A stretch of DNA of 64,000 bases from Apodemus sylvaticus (Eukaryota > Chordata > Mammalia > Rodentia > Muridae): positions 104,739,506 to 104,803,505 of the forward strand of contig NC_067472.1 of the NCBI RefSeq assembly GCF_947179515.1, in the 5' to 3' direction. The notes below the pieces were generated by a model, which was given only the letters and a program-made list of their open reading frames with translations, was not told where the DNA came from and did not search any database. The position numbers were made by a program, and so were the translations under genes. Shown here piece by piece: positions 12,201 through 23,109 of the stretch. Position 1 is the stretch's first letter; every line of letters begins with the position of its first letter.

Positions 12201-12566
12201 TAAGATATTCCAGACTCTAATGAAAGAAGAAAAAAAAAAGATATTCCAGGCTCCAGTTATTTCCTACCTTGTTGTATTTATATTTTCATGGGGGTTTGCT
12301 TTTTATTAATCATATTTCTATTAATTTTGACTCAGAAGCAAAAACCAAAGAATTTAAGATAAGAAAGTACCTATTCAGGGTAAGAAAAGAGTCTGTTTAA
12401 AGTATTCTCAGTTCTCTTTTTTCTGTAGTCATTATCCAGACTGCAATGCACCTAGACTTTCCAATGTGAGGTTTTAAGTTTCTGGCTTCTGCTTCATTTG
12501 CTAATCTGCACATATTCCTTGAATAGTACTGAAGTAATAGTAGTGACAAAATAAGACAGTTCATGG

Positions 12567-12742
12567 CAGGGTACTATTCAGATGGCTCAGTAGGTGAAAG
12601 TGTCAGCTGCCATGTCTGATACTCAATCCTAGAACTCACATGGTAAAAAGAGAGAACAGACTCCTGTGAGTTGTACTCTGACCTCCACATACACAGTGTG
12701 GCATGCCTGTTTCCAAGCATGTACAAACACGTGCCTACATAC
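12567..12742 (+). mobile_element. B3-type SINE
   Basis: 'attcagatggctcagtaggt' head and the typical 3' half 'gactcctgtgagttgtactc' with 'tgacctccacatacac'. Confidence 0.75.
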
Positions 12743-12784
12743 AAGATCATTGACTACAGAAATGTAATTTTTAAAGGCATTGTC

Positions 12785-13052
12785 CAGGGCTGGAGCGATG
12801 GCATAGTGTATTAAATGGTTGCCATACAAGTATGAGGACTTGAGTTCAAATGTCAATCCTGGAGAAGCAGAGGCAGGAGCATCTCTGGGGCTTGCTGACC
12901 AGCCAGCCTAGCTGAAATCAGTGAGCTTCAGGTTCATGAAATAAGGTAGAGAGCAAGTAGGGACGACACCTGACACCTACTTCTGGTCTCCACACAGACA
13001 TACACACATATGCTTGGGCATTTGCATACACATGTATAAACACACATAGAGA
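12785..13052 (+). mobile_element. RSINE1/B4-type SINE
   Basis: Composite element: B2-like head 'agggctggagcgatggcata', then 'gctgaccagccagcctagct' and 'cgacacctgacacctacttc', the order seen in RSINE1, ending in CA-rich sequence. It lies 42 bp after the previous SINE. Confidence 0.75.
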
Positions 13053-13369
13053 AGTACCTACCCTTAAAGACAGGTATTGCAAAAAGGTAGACAGGATTTT
13101 TAAAAATTAATACTCTTTACCATCTACCTTTCAAATGTTCACATTCTTTCAGTTTCCAAACTCAACTTCACATCTAATTGCATGTATATTAATTGCATCC
13201 CTATAACTGCCATCTGATGAGCAAATGACCCTCAAAGGAAGATCATCAATCCTACATTATCACGTAAGATCAAACATTTGACTACCTACCAAACACACCC
13301 ACACCACTTTGTGTACTGGCTCTTCAGAATCTACAGCTCTAATATGAGTTAGTTTACTGTCTCCTTCAA

Positions 13370-13822
13370 CTGCAATCCTCTCTTCTGTGACCTTCCCCAC
13401 AGTGTCTATCACCATCTATGAAATCATCTATCAATATTGTAATCCAATCTTCATGCCCCCTTGCCAATTTTCCTTCCTCTACTTAGAAAAAATCAAACTA
13501 AGCTTTAAGACTTTGTTAAAACATCACTGCTTCTATAAAGGCTTCTCTTATCATTATGAAAAATTAACTTTAATCTTTTATGCTTTCAATAGGGTTCTCA
13601 TATTCCTATAAATAGTTACTGAGTGATTTAAGACACTATACATCTTTTGAGTTTACTGTGAATAAATAAACCATTCATGCAGTTATGCTTAAATAAATGC
13701 TCTAATTCTAGGCTCCAAATTTGAGGGCACAAAGCTTACTTTATTGTACTCATCTCTATACTCACAATACCCAAAATAAAGTACTAACTCAATGAGCACC
13801 AAGTGAATGAATGATGAAGCTG
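13370..13822 (+). mobile_element. Ancient L2 LINE, 3' end
   Basis: Words in L2 order: 'gaccttccccacag', 'gaataaataaaccattcatg', 'tttgagggcacaaagcttac', 'aaataaagtactaactcaat' and the terminal 'gtgaatgaatgatga'. Predates the rodent radiation. Confidence 0.7.
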
Positions 13823-14105
13823 GATTACTTTTTAGATAAATTAATTTCTAGAGAAGTTGTATACTGACTCCTGTATTTGAGCCATATAATAGGGCAGGTC
13901 TGGGTGTCAGTTGTCTCCTAGGAAATAACTAGAGCTCTTAGGAAGCTAATGTTTCATTTTCACCTTTTGCATCACAGCTACCTCATGTATTCACATTAGC
14001 TCAACAAATCTAAGAATTCTCAGGTCTAGACTCCATGAGAGGTTAAAAATAAGTCTATGAGCCTACTATGACTAAATAGATTTTCTTAATTTAAAACTTT
14101 CAGGT

Positions 14106-14280
14106 CAGGGCTAGAGAGATGGCACAACAGCTAAGAGCACTTGTACTTGCAGAGAACCTAGATTCAGTTCCCAGCACCCACATGACAGCTGATACCTATT
14201 TGCAACTTTCTCAGAGTCTCTCTTATATCCATACTTAGACACAAAGTGATAATAATAATAAATTAAATAGAAACCTTTCA
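14106..14280 (+). mobile_element. B3-type SINE
   Basis: Head 'agggctagagagatggcaca', middle 'cagttcccagcacccacatg', ending in (AAT)n. Confidence 0.8.
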
Positions 14281-14499
14281 GGTCTTAGTGAGAAGACAGA
14301 ATCAGTGAGGTACATGAAATAACTGCATACTCAAAAAATTTAAATAATAGAAGGAAATATATAATTAGGGAAACATTAAGTATTTCCTCATAAGATGTAA
14401 TGAACACTCACCATCATTTTGATCTAAATTAAATTTTAGGAGCTCACCAATGTATACAAAATGTTTATGAAGTTGTTTAAATTTCTTGTGGATAAAGTA

Positions 14500-14830
14500 C
14501 TGGAATGAAACAATCTTCTGGACATGACAACTGCACACATGAACTCAGAGAGGCTGTGGGTGGCTGCATTAGGCCTACAGGAAAGGAAGCTTTTTCTCTT
14601 GATGAGTGTGGCTCCTGGTAGGCTGACAGTACTCCAATGAGGAGCCCAATGCCTACCTATAAATGGACTCAGTGGATTATCAACAACAGCAGAAAGGACA
14701 GGAAGTTGTGAAAAGATGGGAGGTTGACATGGATGTGGGAAGAGTTAGGAGGAAAGGAAGGAATTAATATAATCAAGGTACAGTGTAATGTGTATAGAAT
14801 TCTAAAAAATAATAAAAGTATTATAGAAAA
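14500..14830 (+). mobile_element. L1 3' untranslated end
   Basis: Begins with L1 words 'gacatgacaactgcacacat', then 'gtggctcctggtaggctgac', 'atggactcagtggattatca' and a G-rich purine stretch, ending 'aataataaaagtatta'. Truncated; no ORF2 coding remains. Confidence 0.75.
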
Positions 14831-16002
14831 ATTTCTTGCATATAAAAACTGTTAGATACCACTGCCTGTGCCAAGCTGTACAGGAAGAGTGCAGGGCTGT
14901 TTGCTTTCCTGCCAAGGAATTCAGAGTCCTAGATTTTGTCCAGGCCAGCACAGGGAACAGGAGTCCTTGCTCTCCTGCTCACAGAACTCTTCAGGATTCA
15001 GCTCTGTAACACAGGTGGTGGGCTTTTCTCACCAGTATAAGGAATATCAAATACTATGAAACTTGTGTTTAGAACACAAAATTAAATCCTTTTCTCTCTC
15101 CTACCTTGTAAAACTTTATGCAAATGTTTTCATTCTCCCCACCCAGTAAAATTCCTGCTAACACAAAGGCCCATTGCTCTATCCTAGGTATTTGAAGGCC
15201 TAGTAGTCTTTTCTCTTTGGAGCAGAGACTCCTCTCCACTTCTTTCATTTCCTGGGCACCAGTTCTTTTCAGTCTAACCACCTGAACAAGATCACAAGGC
15301 TGGACCCAAACCACTGGGAAAAAGACAGAGCCACCACCTAAAAAACAAATGCACTTCTTCTCTCGATTCGTTTGCTCTTCCAAGCACAGACACTGTCAAG
15401 TCGTCATTGGAAAGAAATCTGTTTCGTGTGATTTATATGACCTATAACTAATTGTAGTGCCTTTCTTTCCTTGCTCATCAAAATAAAGAACTATAATTTC
15501 TTAAAGCTAAAGCACAGATGTATGTAGACACACACACACAATTTCATGAAAAAAAAAAAAAACAGTGCTTCAGAAGTTTTTACACGGATCCAGCCCTTGC
15601 TAACTTGATGTACCCATGATCCTTCAATGACATGTGAGACTCGTAGAGGTTTTCAACAATTAGAGCCAATATGATCAATATGGGCCTCTTAAGCCCCAAT
15701 TTTCAGACAGCATAGCAACTTTAAGCTGTCAGTAAGTTCTCACGTCTGTAAATCCAATGTTTACTTCTTTCCTTTTCAAAACTCAGTTTAGTTATCAAAT
15801 ATCCCCACTCTGCCACATTAAAACAGATAAAACCAGACAAAAGAAGAAAAAACTGTGATCAACAGTTCAAAATACACAGCAGTTAAATGAATGCAGCACA
15901 ACCTAAGGACAAGTCTAGACCTTCTATTAAGAGCAAACAAAGCATTAACAAAGATAACATTTATTTACATAACCATTTTCTTAGAAATGCTAAAATACCT
16001 AC

Positions 16003-16136
16003 TTTGCTTCAATGTCAGCTTTCTCTCTTACTGCATGAGCCATCTGTTCAGTCTCAAAGTACTTCTTTTTGCCTTTCACTAAATCTTTCACAGTTTCTTG
16101 TAATTCTGTTTGGATCTTTGTCAACTGATCCACACA
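16003..16136 (-). CDS. Fchsd2: Fchsd2 coding exon, F-BAR basic helix (134 nt)
   Basis: Acceptor 'tattttacag' leads in phase 0 into CVDQLTKIQTELQETVK, then DLV and KGKKKYFETEQMAHAVREK, ADIEA, and the first two bases of a lysine codon. The lysine-rich KGKKK run fits the basic concave face by which F-BAR domains contact acidic lipids (family knowledge; the position on the face is inference). The donor is AAA|gtaggt, and a second GT four bases on makes a tandem donor. If the intron is retained or the second donor used, the frame reads GCA AAG TAG and stops at once. The primary donor is fixed by the next exon, whose first G completes AAG (K) before SKLSLF. Confidence 0.96.
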
Positions 16137-16550
16137 CTGTAAAATACAAAAATGCAATTATTAAAATTTTAGTTCTTAGGCTTACAGAGAAAATGAGTTC
16201 ATCCTTAAGACTGTGCAATATGTCTTCAGAATGGAAAATCAGGAGAAAAATCAGCAGTTTATTGTCCTTCAGTTGCAAATTAAATCTGGTGAACAGCTGG
16301 TACTCCCATCTCAAGCACTGTACCAACAGTGTTACAGTTTGCCTACCCATCATTCTTTGGCAATACCCCAATGCTGCTGCTGATATTAAGGAAAGGCTAG
16401 GAAAAGCAACGATGAAAAGACACAAGCTATCCCAAATATCTTGACAATAAAAGCAAAAGAACAAATCAATCTTGTATTTCTTCATACTCTTAATATAAAG
16501 TCTGTTTTAAGCATTAAGATTAAAGGGGTAAGGTAACTAGTAAGTCTACT

Positions 16551-16746
16551 ATGGGAGCTGCAGAGATGGCTCAGTGTGCTGCTTTTGTACAGGACCCTCA
16601 ATTTGTTTTCAGCACCTGAACTGTGTAACCACCTATGACTCCAGCTACAGGGAATCCAACACCCTTCAGGTCTCTGTAGGCGCCTGCTACACTCGAGTGC
16701 TATACTTACATACATATACATAGTTGAACATAAAATATTTTTTTTA
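16551..16746 (+). mobile_element. B3/B2-type SINE
   Basis: 'agctgcagagatggctcagt' head, CA/TA-rich 3' end 'cttacatacatatacatag' and a T/A tail. Confidence 0.75.
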
Positions 16747-17268
16747 AAAAAATGAAGTCTACTATGAAAAGGATTTGTACCCATTTTTTCATAAATATTA
16801 AATATTAAATAACTTGATTAATTTATAAATTACATCAAGTTAGAATTTAAGAAAGAGTATATTCACATTCCTGTTTTTGTTCTTTACTACCCAACTCTTT
16901 TAAATATTTTGGTTTTATTTTCAGCGTTTATAAAATACAATATATTCCTATGTATATTGTTATGAAAACCAGTTGAAAATACATTGGCTATGATGGCAGT
17001 TTAAAAATTCTAAGATGCTAGAAAATATGAGTTCCAATTGATTCTTTATGGATGTCTGTGTGGTGCTAGAGGAGTCCAAACTGAGGGCCTTGTAAACTGT
17101 GCATATACTTTACCATTGAGCTACTTTTGCAATTATTTCAAGGATGGTAAGCACATTCTAATACTATAAAAAGAAAGATACGAGTAAGTAAAAAGAATAG
17201 CAAAAATCTTTAGGTTACTATTGTTCTTGTTTTGATTTATAAGCAAATGTCAGCACGTAATAAAAAAT

Positions 17269-17424
17269 AACCTGCAGTGGTGCATACCTTTAATCTCAGC
17301 ACTAAGAAGGCAGAAGCAGGTAGACCTGTGAGTTCGAGGTCAGCCTGTTCTACAAAGTGAATTCCAGAAGAGTCAAAGCTACATAGAGAAACCCTGTCTT
17401 GAAAAACAAAAAAACACCCAATAT
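17269..17424 (+). mobile_element. B1 SINE
   Basis: 'cctgcagtggtgcatacctt' to 'gagaaaccctgtcttgaaaa', nearly full length. Confidence 0.87.
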
Positions 17425-17449
17425 TAAAACAAAACAAAATAAAAACATC

Positions 17450-17600
17450 TGGGTAGGATATGATGGCACATGCCTATAATCCCAGCAGACAGAATAAGGA
17501 TCAGGAGTTCAAACTGTGCCTCAGCTACATACTAAATTTCAAGTCAGCCTGGACTGTCTGGACAAAACAAAAAAGCAGCAACAACAATAACACTAAAAGG
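17450..17600 (+). mobile_element. B1/B4-like SINE
   Basis: 'gatatgatggcacatgccta' and 'aagtcagcctggactgtctg' with an A-rich tail. Confidence 0.6.
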
Positions 17601-17626
17601 GTGTGGTTTTATTGTCAAGATAGTAT

Positions 17627-17752
17627 CTTTTTTGGTTTTGTTTTTCAAGACAGGGTTTCTCTGTGTAGCACTGACTGCCCTGAAACTCATTCTATAGACC
17701 AGGCTGACCTTAAACTCAAAGATCCGCCTACCTTTGCCTCCTGACTGGCTAT
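17627..17752 (-). mobile_element. B1 SINE
   Basis: Plus strand shows 'caagacagggtttctctgtg' and 'tctatagaccaggctgacct'; the end toward the head is truncated at 'ctgactggct'. Confidence 0.85.
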
Positions 17753-17787
17753 AATTTCTGTATATATCTTACTATGTATATATCTGC

Positions 17788-17818
17788 ATACACACACACA
17801 CACACGTGCACACACACA
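17788..17818 (+). repeat. (CA)n microsatellite
   Basis: About fifteen CA units with one GTG interruption. Confidence 0.9.
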
Positions 17819-17927
17819 TTCACAGAAACTTAATAATTACAGTATGTCTTCTTTATCACTATTATTTTTAAACAAAACAGAGAAAAATTTAGTAAGAACA
17901 TGAAGTACAGTTTGTATATTAGATCTA

Positions 17928-18133
17928 TTCATTTTATTTTATGCATGTCTGTATGTATGTGCACCTGATACATGCTTGCTTCCTGTGGGTGTTATAAGAG
18001 GACATCAGATCCCTAGGAACAGGAAATTATGGATAGCTGTGAACCACTATGCAGGTTCACATAGTGAGTCAAACCCAGATCCTCTCCAAGAGCAACAAGT
18101 ACTCTTAATCACTGAGCAAACTCTCCAGACCCC
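17928..18133 (-). mobile_element. B3 SINE
   Basis: 'ataagaggacatcagatccc' and head complement 'cactgagcaaactctccaga'. Confidence 0.8.
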
Positions 18134-18159
18134 AGAATATGAACTTTAAAACACCACAG

Positions 18160-18313
18160 ATAAGCTGGGGCATGTTGCATGCCTGTAATCTCTGCAACTG
18201 GAGGCTGTAACAGACAACTGCCACAAAATCAAGGCTAGCTGGGTCAACAGAAAGTTCCAAGACAGCTAGAGGTACATAGTGAGAGCTTGTCTCAAACCAA
18301 AAGATAAACATAA
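18160..18313 (+). mobile_element. Degenerate B1-like SINE
   Basis: 'agctggggcatgttgcatgc', 'gctagctgggtcaacagaaa' and 'agcttgtctcaaacc' remain in B1 order. Confidence 0.6.
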
Positions 18314-18417
18314 ATTTTAACATTTTGCAGAGAACAGAGGGTCAGAGCAGCCACATGCTCTGAAAGGACAAAGGGTGCAATTCAAGCTTTGTCAGCACAG
18401 AAAGCTGGGAAGCATAC

Positions 18418-18858
18418 ACATGAGAAAGCGAAATGAACTAAGCCTGAAAAAGTCTCAACCAAGACTCCAATGGGACAAGAAACAGAATTTTATCTGCCTG
18501 TCAAACTCCATTCTCTTTGGCAGAGACATCCCAGACTCTCAAAAGTTTTGATTCATAATATCCAGTATAGAGTAGGCCCAAATTACTGAGCTTGATTCCT
18601 GGGTCTCACATGATGGAAATCAAGAAAATATGTCCAGTAATAAAGAAAAAAAGCCAGAATGCTCATATAGTAGAATTATGAGTAATATATTTAATCAAAT
18701 AAAATAAAATTGGATATGGCTCAATGGAAGAAAGATTACCTGGCACACACAAGTCCCAGTGTTAAATCTGTAGTACTACACAGGAGAAAGTGAAATAAAC
18801 AAAGCCTGAAATGTCAAACTCCATTCTTTTTGGCAGAGACATCCCAGACCCTCCAAAG
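18418..18858 (+). repeat. Split direct duplication
   Basis: Two copies of a local unit. The first half matches between 18418-18450 and about 18780-18811 ('gagaaagcgaaatgaac' versus 'gagaaagtgaaataaac'). The second half matches between 18500-18546 and 18812-18858 ('tgtcaaactccattct' then 'ttggcagagacatcccagac'). The first copy has about 49 bp between its halves that the second lacks. Confidence 0.8.
18710..18778 (+). mobile_element. ID-type SINE fragment
   Basis: 'ggatatggctcaatggaaga' and 'ttacctggcacacacaagtc' follow ID. It abuts the second copy of the split duplication. Confidence 0.55.
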
Positions 18859-20045
18859 GTAATTCACAGTACAGGGATTTGTCAGTCTCATCAAATATTC
18901 CATGCCTGGGAATGTTGTTTAGATTCAAGTCTGAGACTATTCCAATAATTGAAGAGAAAACAATCAAAAGTAATTATATTCTTTTAAAACTTTATGCTAT
19001 TGAGAAAAGATGGAACTTGTCGGCAACTGAGTTAGACTTGGCAAATATGCTGGCAACTGGAAATGCAGTATTTCTTCCAGGATAGAACATTAGAATAGAT
19101 TATCTGCTTCTGCCTTCCAGTCCTCCTTCTATAGAATCACATGTTTTCCTTCCTCCAACCTCCAAACACACACACACATACAGCACACTTTCCTCTAATT
19201 AGAGTCATTGGTATTCTATTAGTCATGTGCTTTGTTCATCACGTTTCCTCTAAAATTGATCATCTTTGGCAAAGACAAGCCACAGGCATTCTTACACAAA
19301 TATAGTTAAGCCAAATGATATCAGATGAGTGTTCTAGAAAAATTAAGACTTTATATGGACACATATTCATAGTTAATATTGACTTTGTGCTACTGAAATC
19401 ATTTTTGGCATACAGAATGAGTTTTTTTTTAATTTCTGAAAATCCAAATAAAATTGAAACCAAATATTGTAACCCTAAAATGCTATCCCCTTAATTACTT
19501 ATTTTTTGAAGTAGTAATTTCTAATAAGGAACATTATCAGGTATTATGGTAACTTAATTTACCAAAAAAAGACACACTTTAAACATCTAATTTCCCTCCT
19601 AGAATCTAATGCAATTTTATTTCAGGTTAAAAATAAATTAAACTAGCCAGAATTTGAAAATGTGAGAGGCTTTGATATCTCAGGGAAAATGGACCTAAGT
19701 TACTACAGTGTATCAAGGACTTGGGCTTTGTGGGAAGGCAACATGGGCCTATCTCAGTATTTCCAGATGTTAGTTACATGACTTCAGGGCTTTTAATCCC
19801 ATTAATCTTACTTTCTCATTAATAATACAGAGGTTAGAATAATATAACTACCCCAACAGGTGACATTTACAAACTAAGGTAAGAACAACAAAGCACCACT
19901 CTGACACACAGTAGTTATATATTAAACATTTCCTTTAACAGCAATCTTTAATAAAAATGTCATTCAACAATGACCTTTTCCTATCAATTTTTAATTGAAT
20001 CAAAAAAACCAAGTTTGAAAATATTACTTATGTGTATATAATTAA

Positions 20046-20173
20046 TTTTTTTTTGAAACAAAGTATTTGATAAGTCAGTCTTCAACTGGCTTTGTAGTCT
20101 AGACAGGTGTTAAATTTGCAGTGTTCCTGCTTTGGCCTCCTGAATAGTAGGTATGTATCACCATATCCAGCTA
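20046..20173 (-). mobile_element. Degenerate B1-like SINE
   Basis: 'ctgctttggcctcctgaata' and 'gtatgtatcaccatatccag' are diverged complements of the B1 head. Confidence 0.55.
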
Positions 20174-20195
20174 TTCTTAAACTAGTCACTGGTCT

Positions 20196-20346
20196 TTTTT
20201 AGAGGCAGCATGTGAGATAGAATCTTAATATGTAGCTTTGGCTGGCCTGGAACTCATTCTATATACCAGGCTTGTCTCAAACTCCTAAAGATCCATGTGC
20301 TTATATATCTCAAAAGCTGGGTTTAAGGTGTGTACCACCATTCTGA
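20196..20346 (-). mobile_element. Degenerate B1 SINE
   Basis: 'ctggcctggaactcattcta' and 'aggtgtgtaccaccattctg' visible on the plus strand; adjacent to the preceding copy in the same orientation. Confidence 0.68.
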
Positions 20347-20572
20347 TACACTAAGCTTTCAAATATTAAAGTTACTAGTATATTAAGCAAAATGTGTCAA
20401 TTTCTTTATTTTATGTTTGTCAAAATAGTCCAACTTGAAATTAAGACTGATTAATGGAAACTTTTTCAAGACTCAATGGAATAAGAATGTAAATACTTTA
20501 ACACACATCAAACCATATTGTAAAACTATGTGTCTATATTTACTTGAGCTATTTAAGTATTCTTACTCCATA

Positions 20573-20688
20573 AGGCTATCTGGCCTAGAACTTGCTATAT
20601 AGTCCAGGTTGGCCTTGAACTCACAACAATCTGTTCTGCCTCTTTCCAAAATGCTGGAATTAAAAGTGTGTACTACCAACCCTGGCAA
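20573..20688 (-). mobile_element. B1 SINE, tail half missing
   Basis: 'gtccaggttggccttgaact' to 'ctaccaaccctggc'; no poly-T tail remains. Confidence 0.7.
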
Positions 20689-20810
20689 AGTGGTGCCTGG
20701 AATATGTCTCATTCCGAAGAAGTATTCATTGAATATGCCAAATTTCTACAAATTTAGATTATACTCTACTTTATCATCTAACAAAACCTTTCAGTTAAAA
20801 AGCACATGGA

Positions 20811-20985
20811 TCTGAGCAGTGGTAGCATAAACCTTTAGTCCTAGCACTCAGTAGGCAGAGGCAGGTAGATTTCTATGAGTTCAAGGCCAGCCTGGTCTAC
20901 AGAGCAATTTCCAGAACAGCTAGAGCTAAACAGAGAAACCCTGTCTCAAAAAGACAAAATAAAACAAACAAAAAAGGCACATGTT
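20811..20985 (+). mobile_element. B1 SINE
   Basis: 'cagtaggcagaggcaggtag' and 'aaggccagcctggtctacag', A-rich tail. It lies 130 nt past the donor of the 145-nt exon. Confidence 0.88.
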
Positions 20986-21116
20986 GAAAATCCTGGCAAA
21001 ATGCTACCCAGGAACATTTGTTTAAAAGTCCTAAATTTTTAATGCAATTTAGCATAATCTTACTGATTATAAATATTAAAATACATATAACATAAGAAAG
21101 AAAATAGAAACAATAC

Positions 21117-21261
21117 CCGTTTTAGTTGCTGTTCTTTTAAGCTTCTTACTGTTCTTGCAGGTTCAGAAATGAAGTTTTTATAGTTTTCACATATATTGAT
21201 CCGAGACTGGGCTACCTGCATTGTTCCCTCGAGAAAAGATTTCCAAACAGGATACATACTC
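21117..21261 (-). CDS. Fchsd2: Fchsd2 coding exon, F-BAR central helix (145 nt)
   Basis: After acceptor 'gaatttag' one base completes the split arginine codon, then 48 codons follow, including MYPVWKSFLEGTMQVAQSR, NICENYKNFISEP and a C-terminal LKEQQLKR. The donor is CGG|gtattg. The segment covers the end of the first long helix and the start of the second F-BAR helix, which builds the curved, positively charged membrane-binding dimer (family knowledge). The ATG near the start of the exon is an internal methionine, not a gene start, because the frame is open and conserved upstream of it. A perfect 19-bp tandem duplication lies 41 nt beyond the acceptor side. Confidence 0.96.
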
Positions 21262-21301
21262 CTAAATTCAAAGAGGGATAGACAAGTATTAGGCAGGGAA
21301 G

Positions 21302-21339
21302 AATAAGGGATTTTAGTTGTAATAAGGGATTTTAGTTGT
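21302..21339 (+). repeat. Perfect 19-bp tandem duplication
   Basis: The unit aataagggattttagttgt occurs twice with no gap, 41 to 78 nt upstream of the acceptor of the 145-nt exon. Confidence 0.97.
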
Positions 21340-22036
21340 CTGTTATTAATAATGGAGTAGAAGGAACATCAACACTACAGTTTGAAACAAAATGAAACTA
21401 TAAAATGAGTGAGTGATGTGGACTTTCAATGTTATGAACAAATGATATTCCTTCATTATGGGTTATTTTCTATTTTCCAGATAAGGTGAATAAGGCTCAG
21501 ACTTAGAGACTAACTAAGCCACTCAAGAATGTGCCAGTACTGAGATGAAGATGAAGGCTAGACACCTCCAAAGCACATTGCAACTTCACTTTCCAGCCTA
21601 TTCAGCTGGAAAAACTGTGCAAAACCACTGTGTGCCTGAGACACCTACTTTGTCTCAGAAAGACACCAGTGGTGGTGCTCTCCATCTGCCTCTGCCATGA
21701 CTTGCCTGGCCAGCACCACACTGTGCTCTGGAGTTGCTCCAGGCAAACCTGACACCTGCCTGACACTGTGCTGAGAACCTCTTGACTGAAGTCAATTAGT
21801 CATCTTTTACATTTTTTTTTAGCCAACTTCCTTTTCAAACCAATTTTTTTCTAATTTATCAAAAGTTTTAGTCAGTTCTAGAATTTTCTTCCATTATAAG
21901 CATATTTTATAACATAAAATATTTTTAAATGACATACACTAAAACTGATAGATTTAATTTTACTTTCTGAATTTCCCTCATATCTAAAATAATTCTTCTA
22001 TGGTAATGACAAGATTATACAATATATAAAATATAG

Positions 22037-22200
22037 ACAGATGAGAGTACTGAGACAGGAAAAGAAAAGCCCAAGCTAGTTGGAGGTCAGCCTGGTCTAG
22101 ACAGCAAGTTCCTGGTCAGCTATAGCCACACAAGATACCGTCTCAAAAAGCCAAGCCAATCTAAAACAAACCAAGAACAAACAAAAAGCTTGATAAACTA
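22037..22200 (+). mobile_element. B1 SINE, 5'-truncated
   Basis: 'ggaggtcagcctggtctaga' and 'ccgtctcaaaaagcc', with a long diverged A-rich tail. Confidence 0.7.
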
Positions 22201-22450
22201 TGATCTTCAACCAGTGAGTCTTAGTTATTACTCCATATAGTACACTCACCTGGTTTAGGCATGAGCGTTTATTTAGGTAGAAATACATTACTTGCTTCTT
22301 TGTGAGATTCACTGTATTGCATGAGTGAATAAAGCCATGAATCGAGTGGACATAATACAGCAAAACTGGTGTCTTACATGGCCCCTGTCTGACAATTGAT
22401 AGGACTCATAAACTAGCATGTTGTCAAATAACAGATACTTTTCCTCAGCA

Positions 22451-22600
22451 CTGAGAAAAAAAAAAAAAACTCAAGGATTCTATGTGTAGCCCCGGCTGTC
22501 CTGAAACTTACTCAGGAGACTAGACTGGCCTTAAAGAGATCCACCAGCCACTGCCTCCCAAGTGCTGGGATTAAAGGTATGTGCCACTACCTCCCAGCTA
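22451..22600 (-). mobile_element. B1 SINE
   Basis: 'ggattctatgtgtagccccg' and 'aagtgctgggattaaaggta' visible on the plus strand after an A-rich start. Confidence 0.82.
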
Positions 22601-22929
22601 AAAAAAAGTATTTTTTAAATAAAACTGCTTAATTATAGAAAAATTATTTTCCTATAAAGTGAAAACTCCATGAAAGAAGCAGGGTGATGTGCTTGTCGAC
22701 AACAGTGTTGCAAAACAGAATAATATGTATTAGATTAAAAGAAGGAATTAATAAGTGAATATATCACATATCATATGAAATGCACAAAAAAGACAGGTCT
22801 TTTCACTAAAAAACATGCTTTGAAATTACTAGATTTCTAGTAGCAAACATACCCTGGACAATGCCTGTTGTGAAAGGCATGGAATGTAGATACTTAGCCA
22901 GACACTTGGGCATAAGTTCTAGATCTGTT

Positions 22930-23082
22930 TGTTTGTTTGATATTTTGAGACAGGTTCTCATTCTATAGTCCTGGCCAGGCCAAAATTCACTATGAAGCTC
23001 AACTCAACTCTGGTCACAGTACTCGGGCCTCAGCCTCTCAGACTGTTGGGAATTGTAAGGATGCACTAACATGCTGGCTCAA
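22930..23082 (-). mobile_element. Degenerate B1 SINE
   Basis: 'tttgagacaggttctcattc' and 'ctcagactgttgggaattgt' visible; middle rearranged. Confidence 0.7.
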
Positions 23083-23109
23083 GTAATATAATCATGTAGC
23101 ACTGTTGGG

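Larger units (their letters stand above)
11348..16002 (-). other. Fchsd2: Fchsd2 intron, 4.7 kb
   Basis: Contains an ID piece, a B3, an RSINE1, an L2 relic, a second B3 and an L1 3' end. Nothing recognised in 11348-12110, 12200-12560, 13055-13365, 13825-14100, 14285-14495 and 14835-16002. Confidence 0.9.
16137..21116 (-). other. Fchsd2: Fchsd2 intron, 5.0 kb
   Basis: Rich in degenerate SINEs (B1, B3, ID) between 16550 and 20985. Also holds a split direct duplication at 18418-18858. I see nothing recognisable in 16137-16550, 16750-17265, 18860-20040 and 20350-20570. Confidence 0.9.

Noticed and set aside
15887..16485. Long plus- and minus-strand frames (185 and 143 codons) overlapping the 134-nt exon
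   Set aside because: They are in other frames than the Fchsd2 coding phase and extend into AT-rich intron; only the spliced exon has family support.
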